Source of the DNA: JAEUOS01 sp965279115
Lineage (GTDB): Bacteria > Pseudomonadota > Gammaproteobacteria > Burkholderiales > JAEUOS01
DNA length: 64,000 nucleotides
NCBI GenBank assembly: GCA_965279115.1
Contig: OZ257137.1
Location: forward strand, 4,588,001 to 4,652,000
Direction of reading: 5' to 3'
Position 1 is the first letter of the stretch, and each line of letters begins with the position of its first letter. The notes below the pieces were generated by a model. The model was not told where the DNA came from and made no database searches. It was given only the letters and a program-made list of their open reading frames with translations. The translations under genes and the position numbers were made by a program. This document shows positions 25,693 through 33,547 of this stretch, one piece after another.

Positions 25693-26625
25693 TCAGTCGT
25701 TGGTTCGAGAAAGGAGTGCGACTACCTGTTCCCCGCGCGGCAGCGGCGCCACCGCGCCGAACCCGGTGGTGGTAAGCGCGGCGGCGGCGTTGGCGTAGCG
25801 GGCTGCGGCAACCAGATCATCGCCCGCATCCAGCCGGGCCAGAAAGGCGCCGTCGAAGCAGTCGCCAGCGCCGGTGGCGTCCACCGCATCCACTTTGTGG
25901 CCCGCAATCGGGGTGCGCTGGCTTGGTGTGGCGGCAATGCAGCCGGCGCGGCCGCACTTGAGCACTACGTTCTTGGCGCCATGTGCAAAGCACCAGTCGA
26001 GGATGGCGTCCGGCGCCTCGAGTTCGTTCACGGCCTGCAGGTCTTCCAGACTGGGCAGCAGGTAGTCGGCTTGGGCGATGGTGGCGGTGATCACCTCGCG
26101 TGCGGTTTCGATCGGCCATAGTTTCAGGCGCAGGTTGGTGTCGTAGCTCACCTTCACGCCGTTGCTGCGCGCCAGGGCGATGGCTGCGGCTACGGTGTCG
26201 CGGGCGCTTTGTGAGATGGCCTGACTGATGCCGGAAACATGCAGGAAGCGCGCGTTGCGGATCAGGTCGGCGGGCAGGTGCGCCGGGGTCATGCGGCTGG
26301 CGGCGGAATCCCGGCGCAGGTAAGAAAAGCTGTGGCCGGTTGCGCCGTGGGTGACGAAGTACACGGCGGTATGCGCGGTTGCATCGATGGCCACGCCGCG
26401 CGTATCCACGCCTTCGCGTTGCCACAGGTCGAGGAAGGCGCGGCCGAATTCGTCGTCGCCCAGGCGGGTGAGGTAGCCGCAGGCCGCGCCCTGGCGCGCG
26501 CACGCGATGATGGCATTGGAAGTGTCGCCGCCGAAGCCCTGCAGGTAGTTGGGCTTGCCCGGTTCGGTCTGGTTGAACTCGATCATCGGTTCGCCCAGCG
26601 CGAGGATCGCAGGCACTGCGCTCAT
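25693..26625 (-). CDS. kdgK: 2-dehydro-3-deoxygluconokinase (PfkB family)
   Basis: ATP-dependent phosphorylation of 2-keto-3-deoxygluconate to KDPG; cytoplasmic. At 310 residues it is a full-length ribokinase/PfkB protein: LALGEPMIEF at the start, GGDTSNAI at 32-39, and the catalytic DATGAGDCFDGAF with Asp255 as probable base. The YLRRDSAASR block matches KdgK-type enzymes. It follows the aldolase gene on the same strand with a 4-base gap, so the two form an operon that turns KDG into pyruvate and glyceraldehyde-3-phosphate. Confidence 0.92.
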   Translation of the reverse strand: MSAVPAILALGEPMIEFNQTEPGKPNYLQGFGGDTSNAIIACARQGAACGYLTRLGDDEFGRAFLDLWQREGVDTRGVAIDATAHTAVYFVTHGATGHSFSYLRRDSAASRMTPAHLPADLIRNARFLHVSGISQAISQSARDTVAAAIALARSNGVKVSYDTNLRLKLWPIETAREVITATIAQADYLLPSLEDLQAVNELEAPDAILDWCFAHGAKNVVLKCGRAGCIAATPSQRTPIAGHKVDAVDATGAGDCFDGAFLARLDAGDDLVAAARYANAAAALTTTGFGAVAPLPRGEQVVALLSRTND

Positions 26626-26629
26626 GGCC

Positions 26630-27274
26630 CTAACGCGGGATCAGCGACAGCAGCGAAAGGTGGTGCTTGGCTTCTTCCACCAGCAGCTTCTGGTTGCGGT
26701 CCTTGATGGCGGCCCTGGAAAACATCGAACTGCCAATGCCCACGCAGGTGGCGCCGGCGGCGAACCACTGGTCCATGTTCTCACCCGAAACGCCGCCGGT
26801 AGGGCAGAAGCGCGTGCCCGGAAACACCGACTTCACCGCTGTCAGGTGCTTAGGTCCGAGGCTGGAAGCCGGGAACAGCTTGACGATGTCGGCGCCGTCG
26901 CGCAGCGCGGCGGCCACTTCACCGGGCGTCAGTGCGCCGGGCAGGTAGGCGGCTTTTCCGGCATGCACCTGCGCGCCCAGCCCCGGCACCAGGCCGGGCG
27001 ACACCACGTAGGCGGCACCGGCGTCGAGCACCCGCGCGCAATCGTCCTCGTTCCACACCGTGCCCGCACCGATCATCTGGTGGCTTTCGAGATGGCGCGA
27101 AAACTCGCGCACCATGTCGATGGCGTCCGGCATGGTCAGCGTGATCTCCACCGTCGGAATCCCGGCGCGCAACGCGCACTCGATGGCCAGCGCGCCGTCG
27201 TCCGGATTGTCGAAGCGGATCACCGGGATCAGCCGGTACTTGGCAAGGCGATCAGCCGTCTCTGCAGATGTCAT
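26630..27274 (-). CDS. eda: KDPG/KDPGal aldolase (Eda family)
   Basis: Cleaves 2-keto-3-deoxy-6-phospho-gluconate (or the galacto epimer) to pyruvate and glyceraldehyde-3-phosphate. The 214-residue length is typical. Catalytic residues are visible: Glu43 in TVEIT and Schiff-base Lys132 in DIVKLFPAS; GAGTV (70-72 region) and FCPTGGV blocks are also present. It is the promoter-proximal gene of eda-kdgK. Two strong hairpins lie just upstream. Because a dgoK-like kinase is next door, it may serve as DgoA; sequence alone does not separate Eda from DgoA. Confidence 0.9.
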   Translation of the reverse strand: MTSAETADRLAKYRLIPVIRFDNPDDGALAIECALRAGIPTVEITLTMPDAIDMVREFSRHLESHQMIGAGTVWNEDDCARVLDAGAAYVVSPGLVPGLGAQVHAGKAAYLPGALTPGEVAAALRDGADIVKLFPASSLGPKHLTAVKSVFPGTRFCPTGGVSGENMDQWFAAGATCVGIGSSMFSRAAIKDRNQKLLVEEAKHHLSLLSLIPR

Positions 27275-27302
27275 GGGTGGAGTTGTTTCGTAGAATTTCC
27301 AT

Positions 27303-27336
27303 CGTGAAATCGACTGGCTCCGCCAGCGATTTCACG
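27303..27336. promoter_or_regulatory. Nested inverted repeat upstream of eda
   Basis: Perfect 10-base outer arms (CGTGAAATCG at 27303-27312, CGATTTCACG at 27327-27336) enclose an inner CTGGC-TCC-GCCAG stem. It lies 29 bases before the eda start codon. It could be an operator or a leader structure for eda-kdgK. Confidence 0.5.
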
Positions 27337-27346
27337 CAAAACAGCC

Positions 27347-27376
27347 CGGACAAAAGTAGGTGTGTACTTTTGTCCG
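27347..27376 (-). terminator. Hairpin after the SDR gene
   Basis: Perfect 12-base arms CGGACAAAAGTA (27347-27358) and TACTTTTGTCCG (27365-27376) with a 6-base loop begin 5 bases beyond the SDR stop codon. On the minus strand they are followed by GGCTGTTTTGCG, a weak U-tract. Probably an intrinsic terminator separating the SDR gene from eda-kdgK. Confidence 0.65.
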
Positions 27377-27380
27377 TAGG

Positions 27381-28160
27381 TCAGAATGTGCCGGGATAAT
27401 GCCCGCCGTCGAGCAGGATGTTCTGCCCGGTCATGTAGCCGGCGTGCACGCTGCACATGAAGGCACAGGCGGCGCCGAATTCCTCCGGCGTGCCGAAGCG
27501 GCCCGAGGGGTTTTCCTTCTTGCGGCGTTCGGCGGCTTCCTCGATGGTGATGCCGTCGCGCTTGGCCCAGGTGCCGAGCGTCGACTTCAGGCGGTCGGTC
27601 TCGAACGGGCCGGGCAACAGGCCGTTGATGGTGACGTTGTGCGCCACGGTCTTGCGCGACAGGCCGGCCACAAAGCCCGTAAGCCCCGAGCGCGCACCGT
27701 TGGACAAGCCGAGGATGTCGATCGGCGCCTTCACCGCGCCGGAGGTGATGTTGACGATGCGGCCGAACTTGCGCTCGATCATGCCGTCCACGGTGGACTT
27801 GATCAGCTCGATCGGCGTCAACATGTTGGCATCGAGCGCCTTGATCCAGGTGTCGCGGTCCCACTGGCGGAAGTCGCCGGGGGCCGGGCCGCCGGCGTTG
27901 TTGATCAGGATGTCGTAGTGCGGCGCGGCGGCCAGCGCGGCGGCGCGGCCTTCCGGGGTGGTGATGTCGCCGGCGACGGTCACGACCTTGGCGCCGGTGG
28001 CCTTGCGGATGTCCTCGGCCGTGGCTTCCAGCGCTTCCTTGCCGCGCGCGGTGATCACGACGTTGACGCCTTCGGCTGCCAGCGCCATCGCGCATGCGCG
28101 TCCCAGGCCCTTGCTTGCGGCGCATACCAGTGCGGTCTTGCCGCGAATGCCCATGTCCAT
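27381..28160 (-). CDS. Atypical short-chain dehydrogenase/reductase (SDR)
   Basis: A 259-residue SDR-fold protein. The cofactor loop reads CAASKGLGRA instead of TGxxxGIG, and the NNAG motif is intact (87-90). Ser140 is present, but the expected Tyr and Lys of the YxxxK pair are Ser153 and Arg157. This matches the known subgroup of beta-ketoacyl-ACP-reductase-like SDRs that lack a perfect NAD motif and catalytic tetrad. Whether it is an active oxidoreductase is unclear. A good AAGGAG site precedes the ATG at 28160. It lies 19 bases downstream of the transporter gene, so the two are probably co-transcribed. Confidence 0.85.
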   Translation of the reverse strand: MDMGIRGKTALVCAASKGLGRACAMALAAEGVNVVITARGKEALEATAEDIRKATGAKVVTVAGDITTPEGRAAALAAAPHYDILINNAGGPAPGDFRQWDRDTWIKALDANMLTPIELIKSTVDGMIERKFGRIVNITSGAVKAPIDILGLSNGARSGLTGFVAGLSRKTVAHNVTINGLLPGPFETDRLKSTLGTWAKRDGITIEEAAERRKKENPSGRFGTPEEFGAACAFMCSVHAGYMTGQNILLDGGHYPGTF

Positions 28161-28179
28161 GCTTGTTGCTCCTTGTTGG

Positions 28180-29148
28180 TCAAACGGTGGTGGATTTCGG
28201 CTTGATTGTAATCATCAGGACCCCGCATATCACCAGCGCGGCGCCGGCGGCCTGCCATGCGTTGATGCGCTCGCCCAGGATCATGGCGCCCAGCGCGATG
28301 GTCGAGATCGGTCCGACGGCGCCGACCAGCGACACCTGGTTGGCGCCGATGCGCTTTAGCGCCGCGGAGGTCAGGAAGGTCGGCAGCACCGTCGAAACGG
28401 TGCCCAGCAGCACGCCGTAGCCGTAGACTTCCATCGGCAGCTGCAGCCGTTGCACCGGGTTCAGTATGAAGAACTGCGCGATGCAGGCCACCGAAGACAC
28501 CGTCATCGCGTAGGCGGTGAAGCGGGTGGCGCCGACGCGCCCGATCACCTCGGTGCCGGTGACCAGGTAAAGGCCGTAGGTCAGGGCGGATATGGCGACG
28601 AAGCCCGCGCCGACCCACACCGAGCGACTCATGTTGCTGGTGGCAAGGTCGTGGCCAAACACCAGGGCCACGCCACCGTAGCACACCAGTAGCGCCGCCA
28701 GCGTGCGCGCGGTGATTTTCTTGCGGTACAGCAGGGCGGAGAGCAATACCGTGAAGGTGGGGTAGAGGTAGAGGATCAGGCGTTCCAGTGACGCGCTGAT
28801 GTACACCAGGCCGATGAAATCCATGTAGCTGGAAAAATAGTAGCCCAGGAGCCCCAGGCCGATCAGCGTCAGGTGGTCACGCCGGGTGAGCGGGGCCTGC
28901 CGGCTGTTGCGGCTGGCCACAAGGCCGATGATCACGAAGAAAGGCATCGAGAAGATCATCCGCAGGGTAAGGAGCGTCACCGCATCCACCGGCGGCGCGC
29001 CGTCCAGGCCGGGCACCGCGTAGGCCAGCTTGATGAAGATCGACTTCGACGAGAAGAAGATCGCGCCGCCGATGGCCATCAGCAGCGCGGCAGTGGTCAT
29101 GCGCGGCGGCGAAACGGAAGGTGCCGCGGGGGCGGCGGAGGAGGACAT
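28180..29148 (-). CDS. EamA/DMT-family transporter
   Basis: A ten-helix drug/metabolite-transporter protein with two EamA halves: the first helix starts at MTTAALLMAIGGAIFFSSKS and the second repeat at ISALTYGLYL. The C-terminal half has the ALKRIGANQVSLVG...LGAMILGERI signature of this superfamily. Start placed at the ATG at 29148 (322 aa). A longer frame from 29241 would overlap the preceding gene and add only a basic, non-conserved leader; an ATG at 29100 is also possible. Substrate unknown; linkage to the SDR suggests export or import of a small metabolite. Confidence 0.85.
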   Translation of the reverse strand: MSSSAAPAAPSVSPPRMTTAALLMAIGGAIFFSSKSIFIKLAYAVPGLDGAPPVDAVTLLTLRMIFSMPFFVIIGLVASRNSRQAPLTRRDHLTLIGLGLLGYYFSSYMDFIGLVYISASLERLILYLYPTFTVLLSALLYRKKITARTLAALLVCYGGVALVFGHDLATSNMSRSVWVGAGFVAISALTYGLYLVTGTEVIGRVGATRFTAYAMTVSSVACIAQFFILNPVQRLQLPMEVYGYGVLLGTVSTVLPTFLTSAALKRIGANQVSLVGAVGPISTIALGAMILGERINAWQAAGAALVICGVLMITIKPKSTTV

Positions 29149-29224
29149 GCGGGGCTGGAAACGCGAGTGGGTCCGGGCAGGCCGCTTGTGCGGCGCATAC
29201 CGGCAACGAAGGCCCGCGAGTCTA

Positions 29225-30541
29225 TCACCCGCCCTTGCCACCCCCGAACCAGCGCTTCAGGAAGGGCGCCGGGGCATGCGCCGCCGCGAGTTTGCCGGCC
29301 TCCGCCGCGGCCGCGGCCACCGGCGCGCGCCAGTCATTGCGCAGGCCCTGGCGGAAGGTGCGCGCGGCCGGATACCAGGGGCTTTGCACATCCCCCGCCA
29401 CCCAGCGCCAGTCCGCGTCGGCGGGCAGCAGCACGAAGAGCGGCACGCCCATGCTGCCGGCCACGTGCGCGACCGCGGTGTCGATTGCCACCACCAGGTC
29501 GAGCTGCGCCATCAGCGCGGCGGTGTCGGCCATGTCGTCGATGTGCGCGGTCAGGTCGGTGAGTGTCATGCCCGCGGTGCGGCCGGTTTCCTCGCTGCCC
29601 TGGGCTACCTGCAGCGAAACCAGTTCGACCTTCGGCAAGGCGGCGAACGGGGCCAGCGATGCCAGTGGCAGGCTGCGCGCGAGCTTGGATTGCGCGACCT
29701 GCGGATTGTCGCGGTAGATCGTCGAGCGCCATGCCAGGCCGATGCGAAAGGACTTGCCGGGCGGCAGCAGCGCGCGCCACTTGGTCATGCGTGTCGCCGG
29801 CGGCGTGATACAGGGCAGGCCAAGGCCCGCCTGCGACACCTCGAGGCCGAGCGCATGGGGCAACGACAGTGTGGGGATATGGAAGTCGAATCGCGGCACC
29901 TCGCCCTCTGCGATCACTGTGTCCACCCCCGGCATGGAGGCTGCCAGGTCACGCAGCGTGGGCTGCACCTCGGCGATGACCTTCAGTCCGCGCGCCTTGG
30001 CCAGCGCCGCGAAGCGCAAGCCCAGCAGGGTGTCGCCCAGGCCCTGCTCGTGCCACACCAGCAGGGTGCTGCCCGGCGCGGGTTCACCGCGCCACAGCGG
30101 CGCCGCACAGTCGCGCAATTGCAGTTCGGGGCGGCCGAGTTGCCAGCGCGACTCGTACATTGCCAGGCCGCGCCGGTAGTCGCCGGCGCGCAGCCACACC
30201 CGCGCGGCCATCCAGCGCGCCTCGGCCGAGGTCTCGAGCAAGCCCGCCGATGCTTTGAGCAGGCCGAGCGTGCGCTGCGATTCACCGGACTCATCGAGCG
30301 CGCAGGCCAGGTTGATGCGCGCCACGTCGCTTGGCGCGATGGCCAGCACACGTTCGAAATTGGCAAGCGCGGGCTCGAGGTCACCCAGGCTGCGCTGTAT
30401 CAGTGCCAGGCGGTTGCGGATGGCCGGGTCATCCGGGCCGCATGCGAGGCCTGCTTCGAAGGCCTCGGCGGCGCCTTGCAGGTCGCCGGCGTCTGCCAGA
30501 GCGCCGGCCCGGGCGAAGAGTGCGTCGGACGCGGACGTCAA
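29225..30541 (-). CDS. TPR protein with GT9-like glycosyltransferase domain
   Basis: Residues 1 to about 150 form TPR units (AGDLQGAAEAFEAGL, GDLEPALANFERVL). The C-terminal half has a GT-B, glycosyltransferase-9/SPINDLY-like fold signature: VAIDTAVAHVAGSMGVPLF followed by DWRW and SPWYP. Such TPR-GT proteins are common in proteobacteria and may glycosylate proteins or polysaccharides, but the acceptor is unknown. The frame begins with TTG at 30541, 29 bases after the HerA-like gene's stop. No ATG occurs near the front and no good ribosome site is visible, so the start is uncertain. Confidence 0.8.
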   Translation of the reverse strand: MTSASDALFARAGALADAGDLQGAAEAFEAGLACGPDDPAIRNRLALIQRSLGDLEPALANFERVLAIAPSDVARINLACALDESGESQRTLGLLKASAGLLETSAEARWMAARVWLRAGDYRRGLAMYESRWQLGRPELQLRDCAAPLWRGEPAPGSTLLVWHEQGLGDTLLGLRFAALAKARGLKVIAEVQPTLRDLAASMPGVDTVIAEGEVPRFDFHIPTLSLPHALGLEVSQAGLGLPCITPPATRMTKWRALLPPGKSFRIGLAWRSTIYRDNPQVAQSKLARSLPLASLAPFAALPKVELVSLQVAQGSEETGRTAGMTLTDLTAHIDDMADTAALMAQLDLVVAIDTAVAHVAGSMGVPLFVLLPADADWRWVAGDVQSPWYPAARTFRQGLRNDWRAPVAAAAAEAGKLAAAHAPAPFLKRWFGGGKGG

Positions 30542-30570
30542 GGCGCGGGCGCTGCGGTCCGGCCGCGCGC

Positions 30571-32151
30571 CTAGCGGCGCCGCCCGCCGCCGCCGAAGAT
30601 CGAGCCGAGCACGCCGCGGATGATCTCGCGCCCGACCTGCGAGCCGACCGCGCGCGCGGCGCTCTTGGCCATGGCTTCCACCACCGATTCGCGGCGCAGG
30701 CCGCCGCGCGGCGAGGGCGGCGTATTGCCGGCGCCGAACATGCCGCCGATCTTGTCGAGCAGGCCCGGTTCGTCCGCGGCTGCGGGTGCGGATTCGCCCG
30801 CCGGCGCTGGCGCACCGGCCGCTGGCGGGTTGGCGCCGGCGCCAGCATCAGCGCTCTGCCCGGCCTGCACCTGCGCGGTGCGTCCCTTGAGGATCTCGTA
30901 GGCCGATTCGCGGTCCACCGCCTTCTCGTATACGCCGGCGACGATCGAGTTTTCGAGCAGGGCGCGGCGTTCGGTGTCGCTGATCGGGCCCAGTTGCGAG
31001 ACCGGCGGTACCACCAGCGCGCGCTCGACGATGCCCGGGCGGCCCTTTTCGTCCAGGAAAGACACCAGGGCTTCGCCCACGCCCAGCTCGGTGATGGCCT
31101 TTTCCACATCCAGCTTGGGGTTGGCGCGCATGGTCTCGGCGGCGGCCTTGACCGCCTTCTGGTCGCGCGGGGTGAAGGCGCGCAGCGCATGCTGCACGCG
31201 GTTGCCGAGTTGCGCCAGTACCGTGTCGGGCACGTCCAGAGGGTTCTGCGTGACGAAGTACACGCCCACGCCCTTGGAGCGGATCAGGCGCACCACCTGC
31301 TCGATCTTTTCCAGGAGCGCCTTGGGCGCCTCGTTGAACAATAGGTGTGCCTCGTCGAAGAAGAAAGTCAGCTTGGGCTTTTCGACATCGCCCACCTCGG
31401 GCAGGCGCTCGAACAGCTCCGAGAGCATCCACAAGAGGAAGGTGGAGTACAGGCGCGGCGAATTCATCAGCTTGTCGGCGGCCAGCACATTGACCACGCC
31501 GCGGCCGTTGGCATCGGTCTGCATCAGGTCGTCGATGTTGAGCATGGGCTCGCCGAAAAAGCTTTCGCCGCCTTGCGCCTCGATCGCCAAGAGGCCGCGC
31601 TGTATCGCGCCGACCGAGGCCGCCGAGATGTTGCCGTACTCGGTGGTGTACTTCGACGCGTTCTCGCCGACGAACTGCAGCATCGCGCGCAGGTCCTTGA
31701 GATCGAGCAGCAGGAGGCCGTTGTCGTCGGCGATCTTGAACACCAGTTGCAGCACGCCTTCCTGGGTGTCGTTCAGGTTGAGCATGCGGCCGATCAGGAG
31801 CGGCCCCATGTCGGAGATGGTGGCGCGCACCGGGTGGCCTTTTTCGCCGAACACATCCCACACCGTGACCGGGCTGCCGGCCCAGGCCGGCTCGTCGAGC
31901 TTCAAGGCGTCGAGGCGTTCCTTCATGCGCGGCGAGGATTTGCCGGCGTTGGCGATGCCGGTCAGGTCGCCCTTGATGTCGGCCATGAACACCGGCACGC
32001 CGATGGCCGAGAAGCTTTCGGCCAGCTTTTGCAGGGTGACGGTCTTGCCGGTGCCGGTGGCGCCGGTGATCAGCCCGTGGCGATTGGCCAGCGCGGGCAA
32101 GAGGCAGAGTTCGAGGTCGGCGGCTTTGGCGATCAGGAGCGGGTCTGGCAT
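30571..32151 (-). CDS. HerA-like ATPase, DUF853 family
   Basis: A 526-residue P-loop ATPase of the HerA/FtsK superfamily. The Walker A GATGTGKT is at residues 30-37, and Walker B is FFFDEAHLLF with Asp266-Glu267. An Arg/Gln-rich TPRDQKAVKAA segment follows. The C-terminus is an Ala/Pro-rich linker and a Gly-rich basic tail (FGGGGRRR). The family is annotated as a putative helicase or DNA-translocating ATPase; E. coli YjgR is a member. Cellular role unknown. It lies downstream of the SPFH-SHOCT gene with a 69-base gap on the same strand. Confidence 0.88.
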   Translation of the reverse strand: MPDPLLIAKAADLELCLLPALANRHGLITGATGTGKTVTLQKLAESFSAIGVPVFMADIKGDLTGIANAGKSSPRMKERLDALKLDEPAWAGSPVTVWDVFGEKGHPVRATISDMGPLLIGRMLNLNDTQEGVLQLVFKIADDNGLLLLDLKDLRAMLQFVGENASKYTTEYGNISAASVGAIQRGLLAIEAQGGESFFGEPMLNIDDLMQTDANGRGVVNVLAADKLMNSPRLYSTFLLWMLSELFERLPEVGDVEKPKLTFFFDEAHLLFNEAPKALLEKIEQVVRLIRSKGVGVYFVTQNPLDVPDTVLAQLGNRVQHALRAFTPRDQKAVKAAAETMRANPKLDVEKAITELGVGEALVSFLDEKGRPGIVERALVVPPVSQLGPISDTERRALLENSIVAGVYEKAVDRESAYEILKGRTAQVQAGQSADAGAGANPPAAGAPAPAGESAPAAADEPGLLDKIGGMFGAGNTPPSPRGGLRRESVVEAMAKSAARAVGSQVGREIIRGVLGSIFGGGGRRR

Positions 32152-32220
32152 GGCGTCACGGTGAAGGGGAAGGTGCGCAATGATAGCCGCACCACGGCCC
32201 CTGTCGTACTGCCTGTCGGG

Positions 32221-33297
32221 CTACCCCAGTTTCGCGAGCAACTCGGCCTTCTTGGTGTCGAACTCGGCCTGAGACAGGATGCCCTTGCCCACCAGCGCGT
32301 GGAGTTTTTCCAGCGTGGCGGTGATCTCGTCAATGGAAGCGCCGGCAGCGGCGGCCGGCGCCGGTGCTGCGCCCGGGGTGGCGACCGGTGCGGCTGCCGG
32401 CGCTGCCGCCGGCGCGCCGGATGCGCCCTGGGTCATCGCGCCCATCATCGCGCCGGCCATCTGGTTGCCGATGCCCACGCCGGCGGCGAGGTTGGCACCC
32501 ATGGCGGCCAGCCCGCCGCCCTCGTTGGCGGCCGCGATCGGGATCGCGTTGGCGGTCTGGAACTGGGTGTAGCGCTGCATGTCGCCGATCATGTTCATGC
32601 CGATGCGGGTGTCGAGCATCTTCTGGATTTCTTCCGGCAGCGAGATGTTCTCGACCACCAGCGTGTCGAGGGTCAGGCCCAGGCGCGCGAACATGCCGTC
32701 GGCCTCTTTCTTGACCGCCGCGGCGAAGGCGCCCTGGTTGCCCGCCATGTCGAGGAACGGCACGCCGGAGGAACCGAAGGCGTTGGTCATCGCGGCGATC
32801 ATGCTGTTTCGCAACTGGCCGTCAAGATCCTCCACGGTATAGACGTCGCGGGTACCGCTGACTTCGCGATGGAAGGTCTTCGGGTCGGTCAGGCGGTAGG
32901 AATAGATGCCGAAGGCGCGCAGGCGCACCGCGCCGAAATCCTTGTCGCGGATGGTCACCGGATTGGGCGTGCCCCACTTGCGGTCGAGCTGCAGGCGCGT
33001 GGCAAAGAAGTAGACGTCGCTCTTGAACGGGGAATCGAACAGCTTGTCCCAGTTCATCAGGTTGGTCAGGAGCGGCAGGGTCTGGGTGGTCAGCTTGTAG
33101 CGGCCGGGGGAAAACACGTCGGCCATGATGCCTTCATTGACGAAGCTCGCCAGTTGCGACTCGCGCACCGTGAGTTGCGCGCCGTTCTGGATTTCCATGT
33201 CCTGCATCGGGTAACGCCAGGCGAGGATGCCGTTCGATTCCTCGGTCCAGTGAATGACGTCGATGAATTGTTTCTTGATGAAGTCCATCAGGGCCAT
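32221..33297 (-). CDS. SPFH-domain protein with C-terminal SHOCT motif
   Basis: Start set at the ATG at 33297, with GGAGG 8 bases upstream; the longer frame from 33393 lacks a site. The 358-residue protein begins MALMDFIKKQFIDVIHW, typical of the virion-core-like/SPFH family. It has an SPFH beta-alpha region to about residue 240 and an Ala/Gly-rich low-complexity stretch about 255-310. The last about 40 residues form a SHOCT motif (IDEITATLEKLHALVGKGILSQAEFD). SPFH proteins oligomerise at membranes; this subfamily has no transmembrane helix and unknown function. It is divergently placed from the hybrid kinase operon. Confidence 0.85.
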   Translation of the reverse strand: MALMDFIKKQFIDVIHWTEESNGILAWRYPMQDMEIQNGAQLTVRESQLASFVNEGIMADVFSPGRYKLTTQTLPLLTNLMNWDKLFDSPFKSDVYFFATRLQLDRKWGTPNPVTIRDKDFGAVRLRAFGIYSYRLTDPKTFHREVSGTRDVYTVEDLDGQLRNSMIAAMTNAFGSSGVPFLDMAGNQGAFAAAVKKEADGMFARLGLTLDTLVVENISLPEEIQKMLDTRIGMNMIGDMQRYTQFQTANAIPIAAANEGGGLAAMGANLAAGVGIGNQMAGAMMGAMTQGASGAPAAAPAAAPVATPGAAPAPAAAAGASIDEITATLEKLHALVGKGILSQAEFDTKKAELLAKLG

Positions 33298-33401
33298 GAC
33301 AAAGCCTCCGTGCGTGGTTGATCGCTGAAGGGAAAGCGTAGCACAGCCACGCCACCGGCCGGACCGCAATGGAAGGCGGCGAATCCACAACAATTGTCAT
33401 C

Positions 33402-33419
33402 ATCAAATTAATCAAATTA
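33402..33419. promoter_or_regulatory. Tandem 9-base repeat in divergent promoter region
   Basis: ATCAAATTA occurs twice head to tail (33402-33410, 33411-33419), within an A+T-rich island of a GC-rich genome. It lies between the divergent SPFH-SHOCT and hybrid-kinase genes. It may be a promoter or regulator-binding element. Confidence 0.4.
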
Positions 33420-33547
33420 GTGAATATGGGGGTGAAAGCACGCCTTCAATCCAAAACAAGACCTGCAAGCCGGGCTTCTTTAGCGGATGAAGCAGCGCGC
33501 GCGTTCATCAGAATGCATGGATCAAGAGAAGTAGAGGGGAACGTGGG

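Noticed and set aside
25654..26121. Possible toxin gene following the orphan antitoxin
   Set aside because: Only about 12 codons are outside kdgK; the rest is antisense to a clear kinase, and no PIN or RelE-type sequence is present.
31345..33321. 658-codon plus-strand open frame opposite the HerA-like and SPFH genes
   Set aside because: It spans two well-supported minus-strand genes and has no domain of its own.
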